Shown piece after piece: positions 56,186-64,000 of a stretch of DNA of 64,000 nucleotides. Origin of the DNA: Acidobacteriota bacterium (GTDB lineage: Bacteria > Acidobacteriota > Terriglobia > Acidiferrales > UBA7541); the NCBI GenBank assembly GCA_013289835.1, contig JABCZG010000011.1, forward strand, positions 62,001-126,000. The letters are read 5' to 3'. Below the pieces are notes generated by a model. That model was given only the letters and a program-made list of their open reading frames with translations, did no database searches and had not been told where the DNA came from. How positions within the stretch are numbered: position 1 is the stretch's first letter; each line of letters starts with the position of its first letter. Both the position numbers and the translations under genes were made by a program.

Positions 56186-58825
56186 ATGCACTTGCGAGAC
56201 AATGAAAGTCCAGCCCCAGGGAGTCATGGATTGCGCATTCACGTTCAAAAAGGATTTTTTACTTCCGCTATCGGCCTGACGATTCTGGGCATCGTCTTCG
56301 CCGTTTTTCTTGCTGCCGGCGGAGTTTTTACCTACTACTACATCAAATATTCGCGCCTCATAGACGCGCGGCTCCCGGGCCATGTGCTGCAGGGCACCAC
56401 GCAGATTTTTTCCGCTCCAGAACACCTCTCTGTTGACCAGGCTTGGGGACCGGACGATCTGACGACCTATCTGACGCGCGTGGGCTACCGGCCCGAGCAC
56501 GACGAGAGCTCTCTCGGTCAATATACCGTCCGGGACAATGCCGTGGACATTCGGCCTTCCAAGCTTTCTTACTTCGCCGGGAAAAACGCGTTGGCGGTGC
56601 AGTTCAAGGGCAAGAGTGTTCGCTCCATCCGGGCGCTGTCCGGCGGCACAGACCTCGACACTGCGGAAATCGAGCCGGATCTCATCACCAACCTTTTTGA
56701 CAGCGCCAGAGAAAAACGGCGCCCAGTCCGCTATGACGATTTGCCCGTCACCCTGATTGACGCCATTCTTTCGGCCGAGGACAAGCGTTTCTTCGAGCAC
56801 GGTGGTTTTGACTTCATCCGCATCGTGGGCGCCGCATGGGCTGACCTGCGGCACAGCAGCCAGCATTATCAAGGCGCCAGCACCATTACCATGCAGGTGG
56901 CGCGCACGTTTTTTCTTTCCAACGAGCGCACCATGCGGCGGAAGCTCGCGGAAGCGATGGTCTCGCTCGAAATCGAGCAGCGCTTTTCCAAGCAGCAGAT
57001 TTTCGAGCTGTACGCCAATGAAGTTTATCTCGGCAATCGCGGCAGCTTCGGCGTTCGCGGGTTTTCCGAAGCCAGCGTCGCCTACTTTGGAAAAGATCTG
57101 AGGCAATTGTCGCTGGCCGAATGCGCATATCTCGCGGGCATCATCCGCGCGCCGAACTACTATTCTTCCGCCGACCGCCATCCGGAGCGCGGCGCCGTGG
57201 CGCGCGACCGCGTGCTGACGCAGATGCTCGAAAACAAGTACATCAATGAACAGGATGTGCAGGATGCCAAGCGCGCGCCGCTGAAAATCGTGCGTGCGTC
57301 CAACTCGGGCGGCGAAGCTCCGTACTTCATTGATATGGTGAAGGACCACCTGCTCGACAAATACTCGGAGAACGAGCTGCTCAGTGAGAATTTCCGCGTC
57401 TACACCACCCTCGACCCGGCCTTGCAGCGCGCCGCGGCAGCGGCCGTGGATGCGGGAATGAAGAACGTGGACACGCTGCTTGCGAAGAAATACGACAAGT
57501 GGAAGCGCGAGTTGGCGAAGAAGGGCAGCAACGAGCCGGTTCCGCAAGCGCAAGTGGCGCTTGTGGCGCTGGATCCCAAGACCGGAGAAATCAAGGCGGT
57601 CATTGGAGGAAGAGACTACGGTCAGAGCCAGCTCAATCACGCCCTGGCGCATCGCCAGCCCGGCTCGGTGTTCAAACCCTTTGTATACGCCGCGGCTTTT
57701 GACAATGCCGTGGACGGCGTGCAGCCGGTCATCACCCCTGCAACCACGATTGATGACGAGCCGACGACCTTTGAATTCGACGGCAAGGACTACACTCCCA
57801 ACAACTACGGCGAAAAGTTCATGGGCCGCGTAACCGCGCGCGACGCGCTCACGAACTCGCTCAACGTAGCGACTGTCAAAGTCGCCGAGCTCATCGGCTA
57901 CGGACGCGTCGTGCAGGTAGCCCGGCAAATGGGGCTAGGCAACAATATTCAGCCCACACCCGCAGTCGCGCTCGGCGCCTATGAAATGACGCCCATTGAC
58001 GTCGCGGCAGGCTACACGACCTTCGCAAACATGGGGATGCGCGCCGAGCCGCAGTTTCTGCGAAGCGTCATCAACGCCGACGGAACACCGCTCGAAAAAT
58101 TCGCGCCGCAGACACACATGGCGCTCGATCCGCGCGTCGCATTTTTGGTCGACAGTCTCCTGAAGGATGTCCTGAACCGTGGCACGGGCGCGGGCGTCCG
58201 GGCGCGCGGATTTACTTTGCCGGCGGCCGGAAAGACGGGCACTTCGCGAGATGGTTGGTTCGCGGGCTTCACTTCAAATCTTCTCTGCGTGATTTGGATC
58301 GGCTTTGACGACAATCGCGACCTGGGGCTTCCTGGTGGCGCGGTAGCGGCGCCGATTTGGGCCGATTTCATGACGCGCGCGACGAATCTCGCAGCGTACC
58401 GCGATGTGAAGGATTTCGCGATGCCCGATGGCGTGCAGTCCGTGGTGATCGATCCCGAATCGCTCCAGTTGGCTACTCCCAACTGCCCAACGACCAGGGA
58501 GGAAGTCTACGTCGCAGGGTCGGCCCCCACCCAATTCTGCGAGCTTCACGGCGGGCACAGCCTCCTTTCCTCAACGGGATCGTTCCTCTCCCACGTCTTC
58601 GGAGGCCAACCCAAGACCCCGCAAACCGACGCCAATGGACAACCCCTCCCCCCCGGCGACCCGAACCGCCCACCCAATGCCACCGGTCAACCCGGCCCCA
58701 CCCCCGCAGGGCAGCCCGAGGAGAAAAAAAAGAATCCTTTTCAGAAGATTTTTGGTATCTTTGGGGACAAGAAGAAGGATCCCGACAAGGTTAAGCCTCA
58801 GCCGGAGAAGGGAGATCCGCCATGA
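56186..58825 (+). CDS. Bifunctional penicillin-binding protein 1 (class A PBP)
   Basis: 879-residue peptidoglycan synthase. A membrane helix (about 28-52) is followed by a UB2H-like region (about 60-150, as in PBP1B). The GT51 glycosyltransferase comes next, with AILSAEDKRFFEHGGFD and QGASTITMQVAR. The transpeptidase has Ser494 in SVFK (S-x-x-K), an SLN motif and GKTGTSRDGW. The C-terminal 100 residues are Pro/Gln/Lys-rich and disordered, with a basic end. Longer than E. coli PBP1B mainly through this tail. First gene of a run whose next member overlaps it by four bases. Confidence 0.93.
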   Translation: MHLRDNESPAPGSHGLRIHVQKGFFTSAIGLTILGIVFAVFLAAGGVFTYYYIKYSRLIDARLPGHVLQGTTQIFSAPEHLSVDQAWGPDDLTTYLTRVGYRPEHDESSLGQYTVRDNAVDIRPSKLSYFAGKNALAVQFKGKSVRSIRALSGGTDLDTAEIEPDLITNLFDSAREKRRPVRYDDLPVTLIDAILSAEDKRFFEHGGFDFIRIVGAAWADLRHSSQHYQGASTITMQVARTFFLSNERTMRRKLAEAMVSLEIEQRFSKQQIFELYANEVYLGNRGSFGVRGFSEASVAYFGKDLRQLSLAECAYLAGIIRAPNYYSSADRHPERGAVARDRVLTQMLENKYINEQDVQDAKRAPLKIVRASNSGGEAPYFIDMVKDHLLDKYSENELLSENFRVYTTLDPALQRAAAAAVDAGMKNVDTLLAKKYDKWKRELAKKGSNEPVPQAQVALVALDPKTGEIKAVIGGRDYGQSQLNHALAHRQPGSVFKPFVYAAAFDNAVDGVQPVITPATTIDDEPTTFEFDGKDYTPNNYGEKFMGRVTARDALTNSLNVATVKVAELIGYGRVVQVARQMGLGNNIQPTPAVALGAYEMTPIDVAAGYTTFANMGMRAEPQFLRSVINADGTPLEKFAPQTHMALDPRVAFLVDSLLKDVLNRGTGAGVRARGFTLPAAGKTGTSRDGWFAGFTSNLLCVIWIGFDDNRDLGLPGGAVAAPIWADFMTRATNLAAYRDVKDFAMPDGVQSVVIDPESLQLATPNCPTTREEVYVAGSAPTQFCELHGGHSLLSSTGSFLSHVFGGQPKTPQTDANGQPLPPGDPNRPPNATGQPGPTPAGQPEEKKKNPFQKIFGIFGDKKKDPDKVKPQPEKGDPP

Positions 58826-59661
58826 TCAGAATTCGATTGGCGCTTCCAGCATTCGTTCTTCTCTGCAGTCTTTCGATCCCATCCGCAGGACAATCGCTCC
58901 TGGAAAGCGCAAGCGCGCCTATAGCGCCGCGCATTGCGCAATCGCAGCCGCAATCGCCCGCGGAGTCCTCCGTCATTGTTGTGCGGCCCGAACTGACGGA
59001 AGAGCAGCTCGGCGATCTCTACATGGTCCGCAAGGACTATCGGAATGCGGCGATGCTCTACAAGAAGCTTTCCGACAAGGATCCCAGAAATCCCGTCTAT
59101 TTGAACAAACTCGGAATCTCGCTGCATCAGCAGGCGGCGCTTTCCATGGCCCTCAAGTATTACGAGCGCGCCTGGAAGGCCGACCCCCTCTATGCCGACG
59201 CCCAGAACAACATCGGCACCATCTGGTATCAGCGCAAGCGCTATGGCAAAGCCATTCGGGCTTATCAGAAGGCCATTTCCATTCGCAATGATATGGCTGT
59301 GCTTTACAGCAACCTGGCCTACGCCTACTTCGGCGACAAAAAGTATGAGCAGGCCATCTCCTCGTTCCGGCAAGCTCTCTCTCTCGATCCTCAGCTTTTC
59401 GAGCACAACAGTTCGAGAAGCGGCTCGCTCCTGCAGGACCGTTCCGTCGGCGATCGCGGACGATTCTATTTCCTGCTCGCGAAGTCCTATGCCGAGGCCG
59501 GCAATCTGGAGCGCTGCGTGATCTACCTTCGCAAAGCCAAGGATGAAGGCTACAAGGAACTAGCGCAGGCAAAGACCGATCCATCCTTCGCCGCCGTCTT
59601 GCAGGATCCTGCGATCCAGGAAGTGCTAGCTCCTAAACCGCGGGAGACCGAGCAGCCCTAA
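58822..59661 (+). CDS. Secreted TPR protein
   Basis: 279 residues with a signal peptide (MIRIRLALPAFVLLCSLSIPSAGQ). Four TPR units cover about 55-190 (LGDLYMVRKDYRNAAMLYKKL, ALKYYERAWKADPLYADAQ, AIRAYQKAISIRNDMAVLYS, AISSFRQALSLDPQLF), with further helices after. It overlaps the PBP gene by four bases (ATGA), which argues for co-translation and a periplasmic role linked to cell-wall synthesis (inference). Confidence 0.8.
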   Translation: MIRIRLALPAFVLLCSLSIPSAGQSLLESASAPIAPRIAQSQPQSPAESSVIVVRPELTEEQLGDLYMVRKDYRNAAMLYKKLSDKDPRNPVYLNKLGISLHQQAALSMALKYYERAWKADPLYADAQNNIGTIWYQRKRYGKAIRAYQKAISIRNDMAVLYSNLAYAYFGDKKYEQAISSFRQALSLDPQLFEHNSSRSGSLLQDRSVGDRGRFYFLLAKSYAEAGNLERCVIYLRKAKDEGYKELAQAKTDPSFAAVLQDPAIQEVLAPKPRETEQP

Positions 59662-59744
59662 GCTGCACTCTGACTGTTCAATTCTGTACTGATACCCAGG
59701 TCTGACGGGAAACGTGTGCCTGCGTCTGTTACAATGCCAGCAGC

Positions 59745-61490
59745 ATGTTGCGGCATTTCTTCAGTGCGCGTTACTTGATCCTTCTCTCCAGCGTATTCAT
59801 TCTTGGAAGCGTTTCCGCTAGCGCACAGCAAACGGCGCCCGGCCCGCAAAAACCGGCCACGCCCGGTTACCAGCAGGGAATCTATTTGGTCTTTCCGTTT
59901 GAAAATGCGGGGGCCTCTCCGCGCCTCGAATGGCTTAGCGAAGGTTTGGAAGAGCTGACTATCCAAAGACTCTCGGCTGCCGGCGAGCAAGTCTATTCGC
60001 ATGCAGGACGTTTGCTGGAGCTGGATCGCTACGGGCTTCCCCGCACCTCCAAGTTCAGCCGCGCTACGATGCTGCACGTCGCCGAGGATCTGGACGCCGA
60101 CTTTGTGGTGTTCGGCCGCTACAGCGCAAAAGGGAATTCGTTGACGATCGAATTGCGCATGCTGAAAGTAAATCCGACGGCGCTGCTCCCGCCATTGGCC
60201 GAAACCGGCCCTCTTGATAGCCTCATGGACCTGCACACGCGCCTGACGTGGCGCATGCTCTCCGCGAGCAATCATTACTACCCGCTGAACCTCGATGAAT
60301 TCACGAAGCGCCAGCGGCCGCTCCGCTTGGATGCCTTCGAGCATTACATCCGTGGCTTGCTGGCCAATGACGATGACAACCGCCTGCGCGAGTTGAAGGA
60401 AGCGGCGCGACTCGAACCCGATTGGCCTGAACCCGATTTCGCGTTGGGCGACGCATATTTCGCGCGGCGCGATTGCGATTCCGCGCTGATATGGTACGCC
60501 CGCGTGCCCAAGACTCACGATCGCTACGCGCAAGCGATTTTCGCCACTGGCGTTTGCAAGCTGCAACTTGGGGAGCCAGAGCATGCTGAGGAAGTGTTCA
60601 CTGCCTTGCAGGAGATGCGTCAGAACATCCGGGTTTCCGGCGCGGACCTCCCGGAAATCCTGAACAATCTGGGCATTGCGCGCGCGCGGCAAGGAAAAGT
60701 TCCTGCCGCGCAAACCGATCTCCGCCGCGCCGCGGAACTCGATCCTGATGAAGACGACTATCCCTTCAATCTGGGTTTGTTGGCGCTCCAGGCGAATGAC
60801 GCCGGCGCAGCGGTAGGATACTTTCGCGACGCCTCGGAACGCGAACCGGACAATGCGGAGGACCGCGCGCTGCTGATCTTATCGCTGGAAAAAGCCGGCA
60901 ACAAATCGGAGGCGGATCAGGAACGCGAGACCGCCGCGGAAACGTTTGGCCCTAACGGACTCCCCGTGATCCGGCTCGAAACAAAAGGGGACGCCTTTTC
61001 GAAGCTGATTCGCATCAAGACCGAGCTGGATGTGACCGCGCTGCGAGCAGAAATCCAGTCACCTGAATCGGCGGAAAGCACACCTGCTTCCGGTTCGCCA
61101 ACTGACACGCCCGCGGCCCACGTCCGCCGCGGCCGGGAGGAGCTCTCCGGCGGGCATGCCGAAGCGGCTGAGAAGGAGTTCCGTGCCGCTCTTGCCGTGG
61201 ATCCTGGCAATGCCCCGGCACATATTGGTCTCGCGGAAATCGATCGCCGTAAAGGGAAAATCGATGACGCCGTGAAGGAGTTCCAGGCTTCGCTGGAGTC
61301 CCGCGATTCCGCCGCCGTTCGCACAACCTTGGCGAGGATCTATCTGGAGCAGAAAAAGCCGGATCTCGCGCGAGCGGAAGTGGAGCGCGCCTTGAAGCTT
61401 GCGCCCAACTACGCCGAAGCGAAACAATTGCTGGAACATCTCCAGAATGTCAAGCCTGCCGGGAAGAAAACCGGCGGAGGTGCGCCGTGA
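59745..61490 (+). CDS. Secreted TPR protein with an N-terminal TolB/FlgO-like domain
   Basis: 581 residues. The signal peptide is MLRHFFSARYLILLSSVFIL and on, cut near SASAQQ. The first domain (about 30-170) begins YLVFPFENAGASPRLEWLSEGL, resembling the N-terminal domains of TolB/FlgO/CsgG-type proteins. At least six TPR units follow (about 200-380 and 455-575). A Glu/Ser/Pro-rich hinge lies near 440-455. The stop overlaps the start of the NfeD gene (ATGA). Likely a periplasmic scaffold; function unknown. Confidence 0.8.
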   Translation: MLRHFFSARYLILLSSVFILGSVSASAQQTAPGPQKPATPGYQQGIYLVFPFENAGASPRLEWLSEGLEELTIQRLSAAGEQVYSHAGRLLELDRYGLPRTSKFSRATMLHVAEDLDADFVVFGRYSAKGNSLTIELRMLKVNPTALLPPLAETGPLDSLMDLHTRLTWRMLSASNHYYPLNLDEFTKRQRPLRLDAFEHYIRGLLANDDDNRLRELKEAARLEPDWPEPDFALGDAYFARRDCDSALIWYARVPKTHDRYAQAIFATGVCKLQLGEPEHAEEVFTALQEMRQNIRVSGADLPEILNNLGIARARQGKVPAAQTDLRRAAELDPDEDDYPFNLGLLALQANDAGAAVGYFRDASEREPDNAEDRALLILSLEKAGNKSEADQERETAAETFGPNGLPVIRLETKGDAFSKLIRIKTELDVTALRAEIQSPESAESTPASGSPTDTPAAHVRRGREELSGGHAEAAEKEFRAALAVDPGNAPAHIGLAEIDRRKGKIDDAVKEFQASLESRDSAAVRTTLARIYLEQKKPDLARAEVERALKLAPNYAEAKQLLEHLQNVKPAGKKTGGGAP

Positions 61491-62884
61491 CCAACTTGTT
61501 TCGATGGATGCGTCGCACGCTTCAACACCCATGTTTCAAATTCTTTACGGTGGCAATGTCTCTCGCCGTGGGGAGTGCCGCTGCTCTCTTCTTGCTGCTG
61601 CCCCAGGCGGCCGCCGAAGAAACTTCATCTGGCCCCTTGGTGTTGGAGTTGCAGATTGATGGCGACGTAGAACCCATCTTGGCCGCCTATATCGACGAGG
61701 GTCTTGCCGATGCGGCGCGGCGCAACGCTGCGCTCGTCCTGATCACCATGGACACTCCTGGCGGCCTAAGCGATTCCATGAAGGACATGATTCAGCACAT
61801 CCTGGTGTCAAAGGTGCCCGTGGCGGTCTACGTTTCCCCGACGGGCGCGCGGGGCGCATCGGCCGGGTTTTATATTTTGCTGTCCGCGGACATTGCCGCG
61901 ATGGCGCCAGGCACGCACACCGGCGCGGCTTCTCCCGTGCTCGCAATCGGCGGATACGTGCCACAGATTGACGAAGTGATGCGCCGAAAAATCAACAACG
62001 ACGCCATGGCTTTTCTACGCAGTTTCACCGAAAGGCGCAACCGAAACCCCGCTCTCGCGGAGACAGCCATAACCGAATCCAAAGCGTTCACCGAGAAAGA
62101 ATCGCTCGACGCCAAAATGATCGACCTCGTGGCCAGCTCGCCGGAAGAATTGCTGCGGCAACTGGACGGCCGAGAGATCAAACGCTTCGATGGAACGCAA
62201 GTAAAGCTCAATCTCACCCGTCCCGTCCGCGCGACGTTTGAACTCTCCTCCCGGCAGAAATTTTTGAATCGCATCGTCCAGCCGGACCTCGTCTTCGTCA
62301 TGCTGATTCTCGGCGTTCTTGGCCTCTACACCGAATTCACGCATCCCGGCGTGATCGCGCCGGGCGTGATCGGCGGCATTTGCCTGATCCTCGCACTGTA
62401 CGCGCTGAACTTCCTGCCGGTGAATTTCGCGGGTCTCTTCCTCATTGCGCTGGCACTGGCGTTTTTCATCCTGGAAGCGAAAATGCCCAGCCACGGCATC
62501 CTGGGCGCCGGCGGCGTGATCTCCATGTTTTTGGGAGCCATCTTCCTGATCCGCTCGCCCCTCACTCCCGGAGGAGTGAGCATCAGCGTGGCGCTCGCGG
62601 CAACCCTGCCCTGCGCGCTGATTGTGATTTTTCTGATGCGCCTCGTGCTGAACTCGCGGAAATGGAAAACCTCCACTGGTAAAGAAGAATTGGTCGGTAC
62701 ACAAGGGATCGTTGTTTCGCCGTTGCAGGCGGGCGAAGAGGGAATGATTCGCGTGCATGGCGAACTCTGGCAGGCCGAATCTGCTCAGGCTGTTCCAGAA
62801 GGCAGGATCGTCCGAGTCTTGCGTGTACAAGGTCTAAAACTTTTCGTGGAGCCGGCAGACGTAGCTGTCCCGGCAGCGAAATAA
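61487..62884 (+). CDS. NfeD-family membrane serine protease (NfeD1b type)
   Basis: 465-residue protein in three parts. After a signal helix (about 20-42) comes a ClpP/SppA-like protease domain (about 50-230) with the catalytic Ser in GARGASAGFYIL and the Lys probably in MRRKINNDAMAF. Four to five membrane helices (about 260-385) follow. An NfeD C-terminal OB fold (about 395-465: LVGTQGIVVSPLQAGEEGMI) ends the protein. NfeD proteases cleave hydrophobic substrates such as stomatin tails. The slipin gene follows 26 bp later, the usual pairing. Confidence 0.9.
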   Translation: MTNLFRWMRRTLQHPCFKFFTVAMSLAVGSAAALFLLLPQAAAEETSSGPLVLELQIDGDVEPILAAYIDEGLADAARRNAALVLITMDTPGGLSDSMKDMIQHILVSKVPVAVYVSPTGARGASAGFYILLSADIAAMAPGTHTGAASPVLAIGGYVPQIDEVMRRKINNDAMAFLRSFTERRNRNPALAETAITESKAFTEKESLDAKMIDLVASSPEELLRQLDGREIKRFDGTQVKLNLTRPVRATFELSSRQKFLNRIVQPDLVFVMLILGVLGLYTEFTHPGVIAPGVIGGICLILALYALNFLPVNFAGLFLIALALAFFILEAKMPSHGILGAGGVISMFLGAIFLIRSPLTPGGVSISVALAATLPCALIVIFLMRLVLNSRKWKTSTGKEELVGTQGIVVSPLQAGEEGMIRVHGELWQAESAQAVPEGRIVRVLRVQGLKLFVEPADVAVPAAK

Positions 62885-62909
62885 GAATTTTGGAATGGAG
62901 GAGGAAAAC

Positions 62910-63686
62910 ATGGAGATCGGGTTCGTTGGGATACCGCTGTTCGTCGTCCTCGGCATTTTGTTGATTTGGGTCTGGAATTCGCTTTACATCATCAAGGAAT
63001 GGGAGCGTGGCGTTGTCCTGCGCCTCGGCCGGTTGCTCCCCGACGCGAAGACCGCGGGCATCAATTTTGTAGTTTGGCCGATTGAAACCCTGTACCGCAT
63101 TAATCTGCGCCTCGAAACCCTCGACGTTCCACCGCAGGACATCATCACGCGCGACAACGTCTCCGTAAAAGTGAACGCCGTTTGCTACTTTCGCGTCGTG
63201 GACGCGAATCTGGCGATGTCCCAAGTCCAGAACTATCAATACGCGACCTCCCAACTCGCCCAAACCACGCTCCGAAGCATCGTGGGACAGTTCGAACTCG
63301 ATGAAATCCTTTCCCAGCGCGACAAGGTCAACGCCAAGCTCCAGGTTATTCTAGACACCGACACCGAACCTTGGGGCATCAAAGTTTCGAAAGTCGAAGT
63401 AAAACAGGTCGACATCCCCGAGCAAATGCAGCGCGCCATCGCCAAGCAGGCCGAAGCCGAACGCGAGCGCCGCGCCAAGATCATTCATGCGGGAGGAGAA
63501 TTCGAAGCTTCGCAGAAACTCGCCGATGCCGCCAAGATTCTTGAGACGCAACCCTCCGCCATCCAGCTCCGCTACCTCCAGACGTTGACCGAGATAGGTG
63601 TCGAGAAGAACACAACGATTGTGTTTCCCCTGCCTATCGATATCATTAATCAGTGGACTAGGAATTTAGGGGGACCGCAAAAGTAA
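62910..63686 (+). CDS. Slipin / stomatin-like SPFH protein
   Basis: 258 residues from ATG 62910, which has GGAGGAGG at ideal spacing (an ATG at 62895 lies before that site). One membrane helix (about 3-22) precedes the SPFH band-7 domain: EWERGVVLRLGRLLPD, DVPPQDIITRDNVSVKVNA, and TLRSIVGQFELDEILSQRD, then a coiled-coil rich in Ala and Glu. Partner of the NfeD protease upstream; the pair is thought to maintain membrane microdomains or quality control. Length normal. Confidence 0.92.
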   Translation: MEIGFVGIPLFVVLGILLIWVWNSLYIIKEWERGVVLRLGRLLPDAKTAGINFVVWPIETLYRINLRLETLDVPPQDIITRDNVSVKVNAVCYFRVVDANLAMSQVQNYQYATSQLAQTTLRSIVGQFELDEILSQRDKVNAKLQVILDTDTEPWGIKVSKVEVKQVDIPEQMQRAIAKQAEAERERRAKIIHAGGEFEASQKLADAAKILETQPSAIQLRYLQTLTEIGVEKNTTIVFPLPIDIINQWTRNLGGPQK

Positions 63687-63688
63687 GA

Positions 63689-64000
63689 ATGGCTTCTGGG
63701 GGAAAACGAGGCGGCGCGGGTGAGCGTGTGCTCGAAAGCCGGCATGTCATCGGCCTGTTTATGCTGATGCTGCTGTTTTCGGGCGTGTTCTTCACGCTCG
63801 GCTACGTCATGGGCCGCAATCAGTACGACGGCCAGGTGCGCGCCGCGACGGACTTTCATGGAAAATCGGAAGTCCCCGTTTCTCCAAAGCCGGAACCCGT
63901 TGCGAAGCGCGCGAACAACAAGCCGCCACCTCCCACTCCAACGGACACAGCCGAGCCTGCGAAAACAGATTGGGAGTTTTATCACGCAGGCGATGCCAAG
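63689..64000 (+). CDS. SPOR-type protein, N-terminal part (cut by the window end)
   Basis: The frame from ATG 63689 stays open to the last base (104 codons). The layout is a basic N-terminus, one membrane helix (about 20-42, VIGLFMLMLLFSGVFFTLGYVMG), then a Pro/Lys-rich linker (PKPEPVAKRANNKPPPP). This is the anchor-plus-linker pattern of SPOR-domain proteins, which bind denuded peptidoglycan at division sites. The SPOR domain itself would lie beyond the window, so the assignment is tentative. It follows the slipin gene by two bases. Confidence 0.6.
   Translation, partial: MASGGKRGGAGERVLESRHVIGLFMLMLLFSGVFFTLGYVMGRNQYDGQVRAATDFHGKSEVPVSPKPEPVAKRANNKPPPPTPTDTAEPAKTDWEFYHAGDAK

Noticed and set aside
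56054..57928. 624-codon open frame antisense to the PBP gene
   Set aside because: Shadow of a high-GC coding frame; the + strand has complete PBP motifs and the antisense product has no coherent domain.

Overview
The window is a GC-rich, gene-dense stretch of a bacterial chromosome that looks like a member of the Acidobacteriota. The signs are a large Oar/CarboxypepD-type TonB-dependent receptor ending in Phe, a sortilin/VPS10-type Asp-box protein, cytochrome c plus PQQ-dehydrogenase pairs, a short type-3 prolyl-tRNA synthetase, many TTG/GTG starts, and palindromic repeats with a TAAA or TGAA loop next to CTACA. The phylum assignment is inference from gene content and gene style; no 16S gene is present. 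No prophage, transposase, CRISPR array or tRNA was seen.

Layout. 1-6.7 kb: 3' end of bioA, a DedA/VTT membrane protein, a DUF457 membrane hydrolase, a YegS/BmrU lipid kinase, ligA and a small membrane protein. 6.74-7.41 kb: an enlarged RNase P RNA (about 665 nt) carrying two of the palindromic repeats. 7.65-12.9 kb: a tight eight-gene run of two secreted proteins, an RsbW-like kinase, a phosphorylatable STAS protein, and MlaE, MlaF, MlaD and an auxiliary lipoprotein, with a convergent SpoIIE/RsbU-type phosphatase. 13.9-24.2 kb: an RND tripartite efflux system flanked by two OmpR-type two-component systems. 24.5-36.1 kb: TonB receptor, purple-acid-type phosphatase, MFS exporter, cytochrome c, methyltransferase, MbfA-like iron exporter and VPS10 protein. 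36.2-42.5 kb: small basic protein, NarL-type regulator with a degenerate receiver, PilZ protein, TPR protein, DUF2252, glyA and a CopG-Doc toxin-antitoxin pair. 42.6-53.8 kb: diheme cytochrome plus PQQ dehydrogenase, two ABC-F proteins around a BaiN/HI0933 flavoprotein, two alpha/beta hydrolases and an M28 peptidase. 54-64 kb: proS, a DUF4845-like protein, then a PBP1, two TPR proteins, an NfeD protease, a slipin and the start of a SPOR-like protein.

The most notable observation is the RsbW-STAS-MlaEFD operon. It suggests that a lipid-transport ABC complex could be switched by reversible phosphorylation of its STAS (MlaB-like) subunit. Other points of note are the repeat-laden rnpB, a lanthanide-type Asp in the PQQ dehydrogenase, and the pseudo-receiver regulator.
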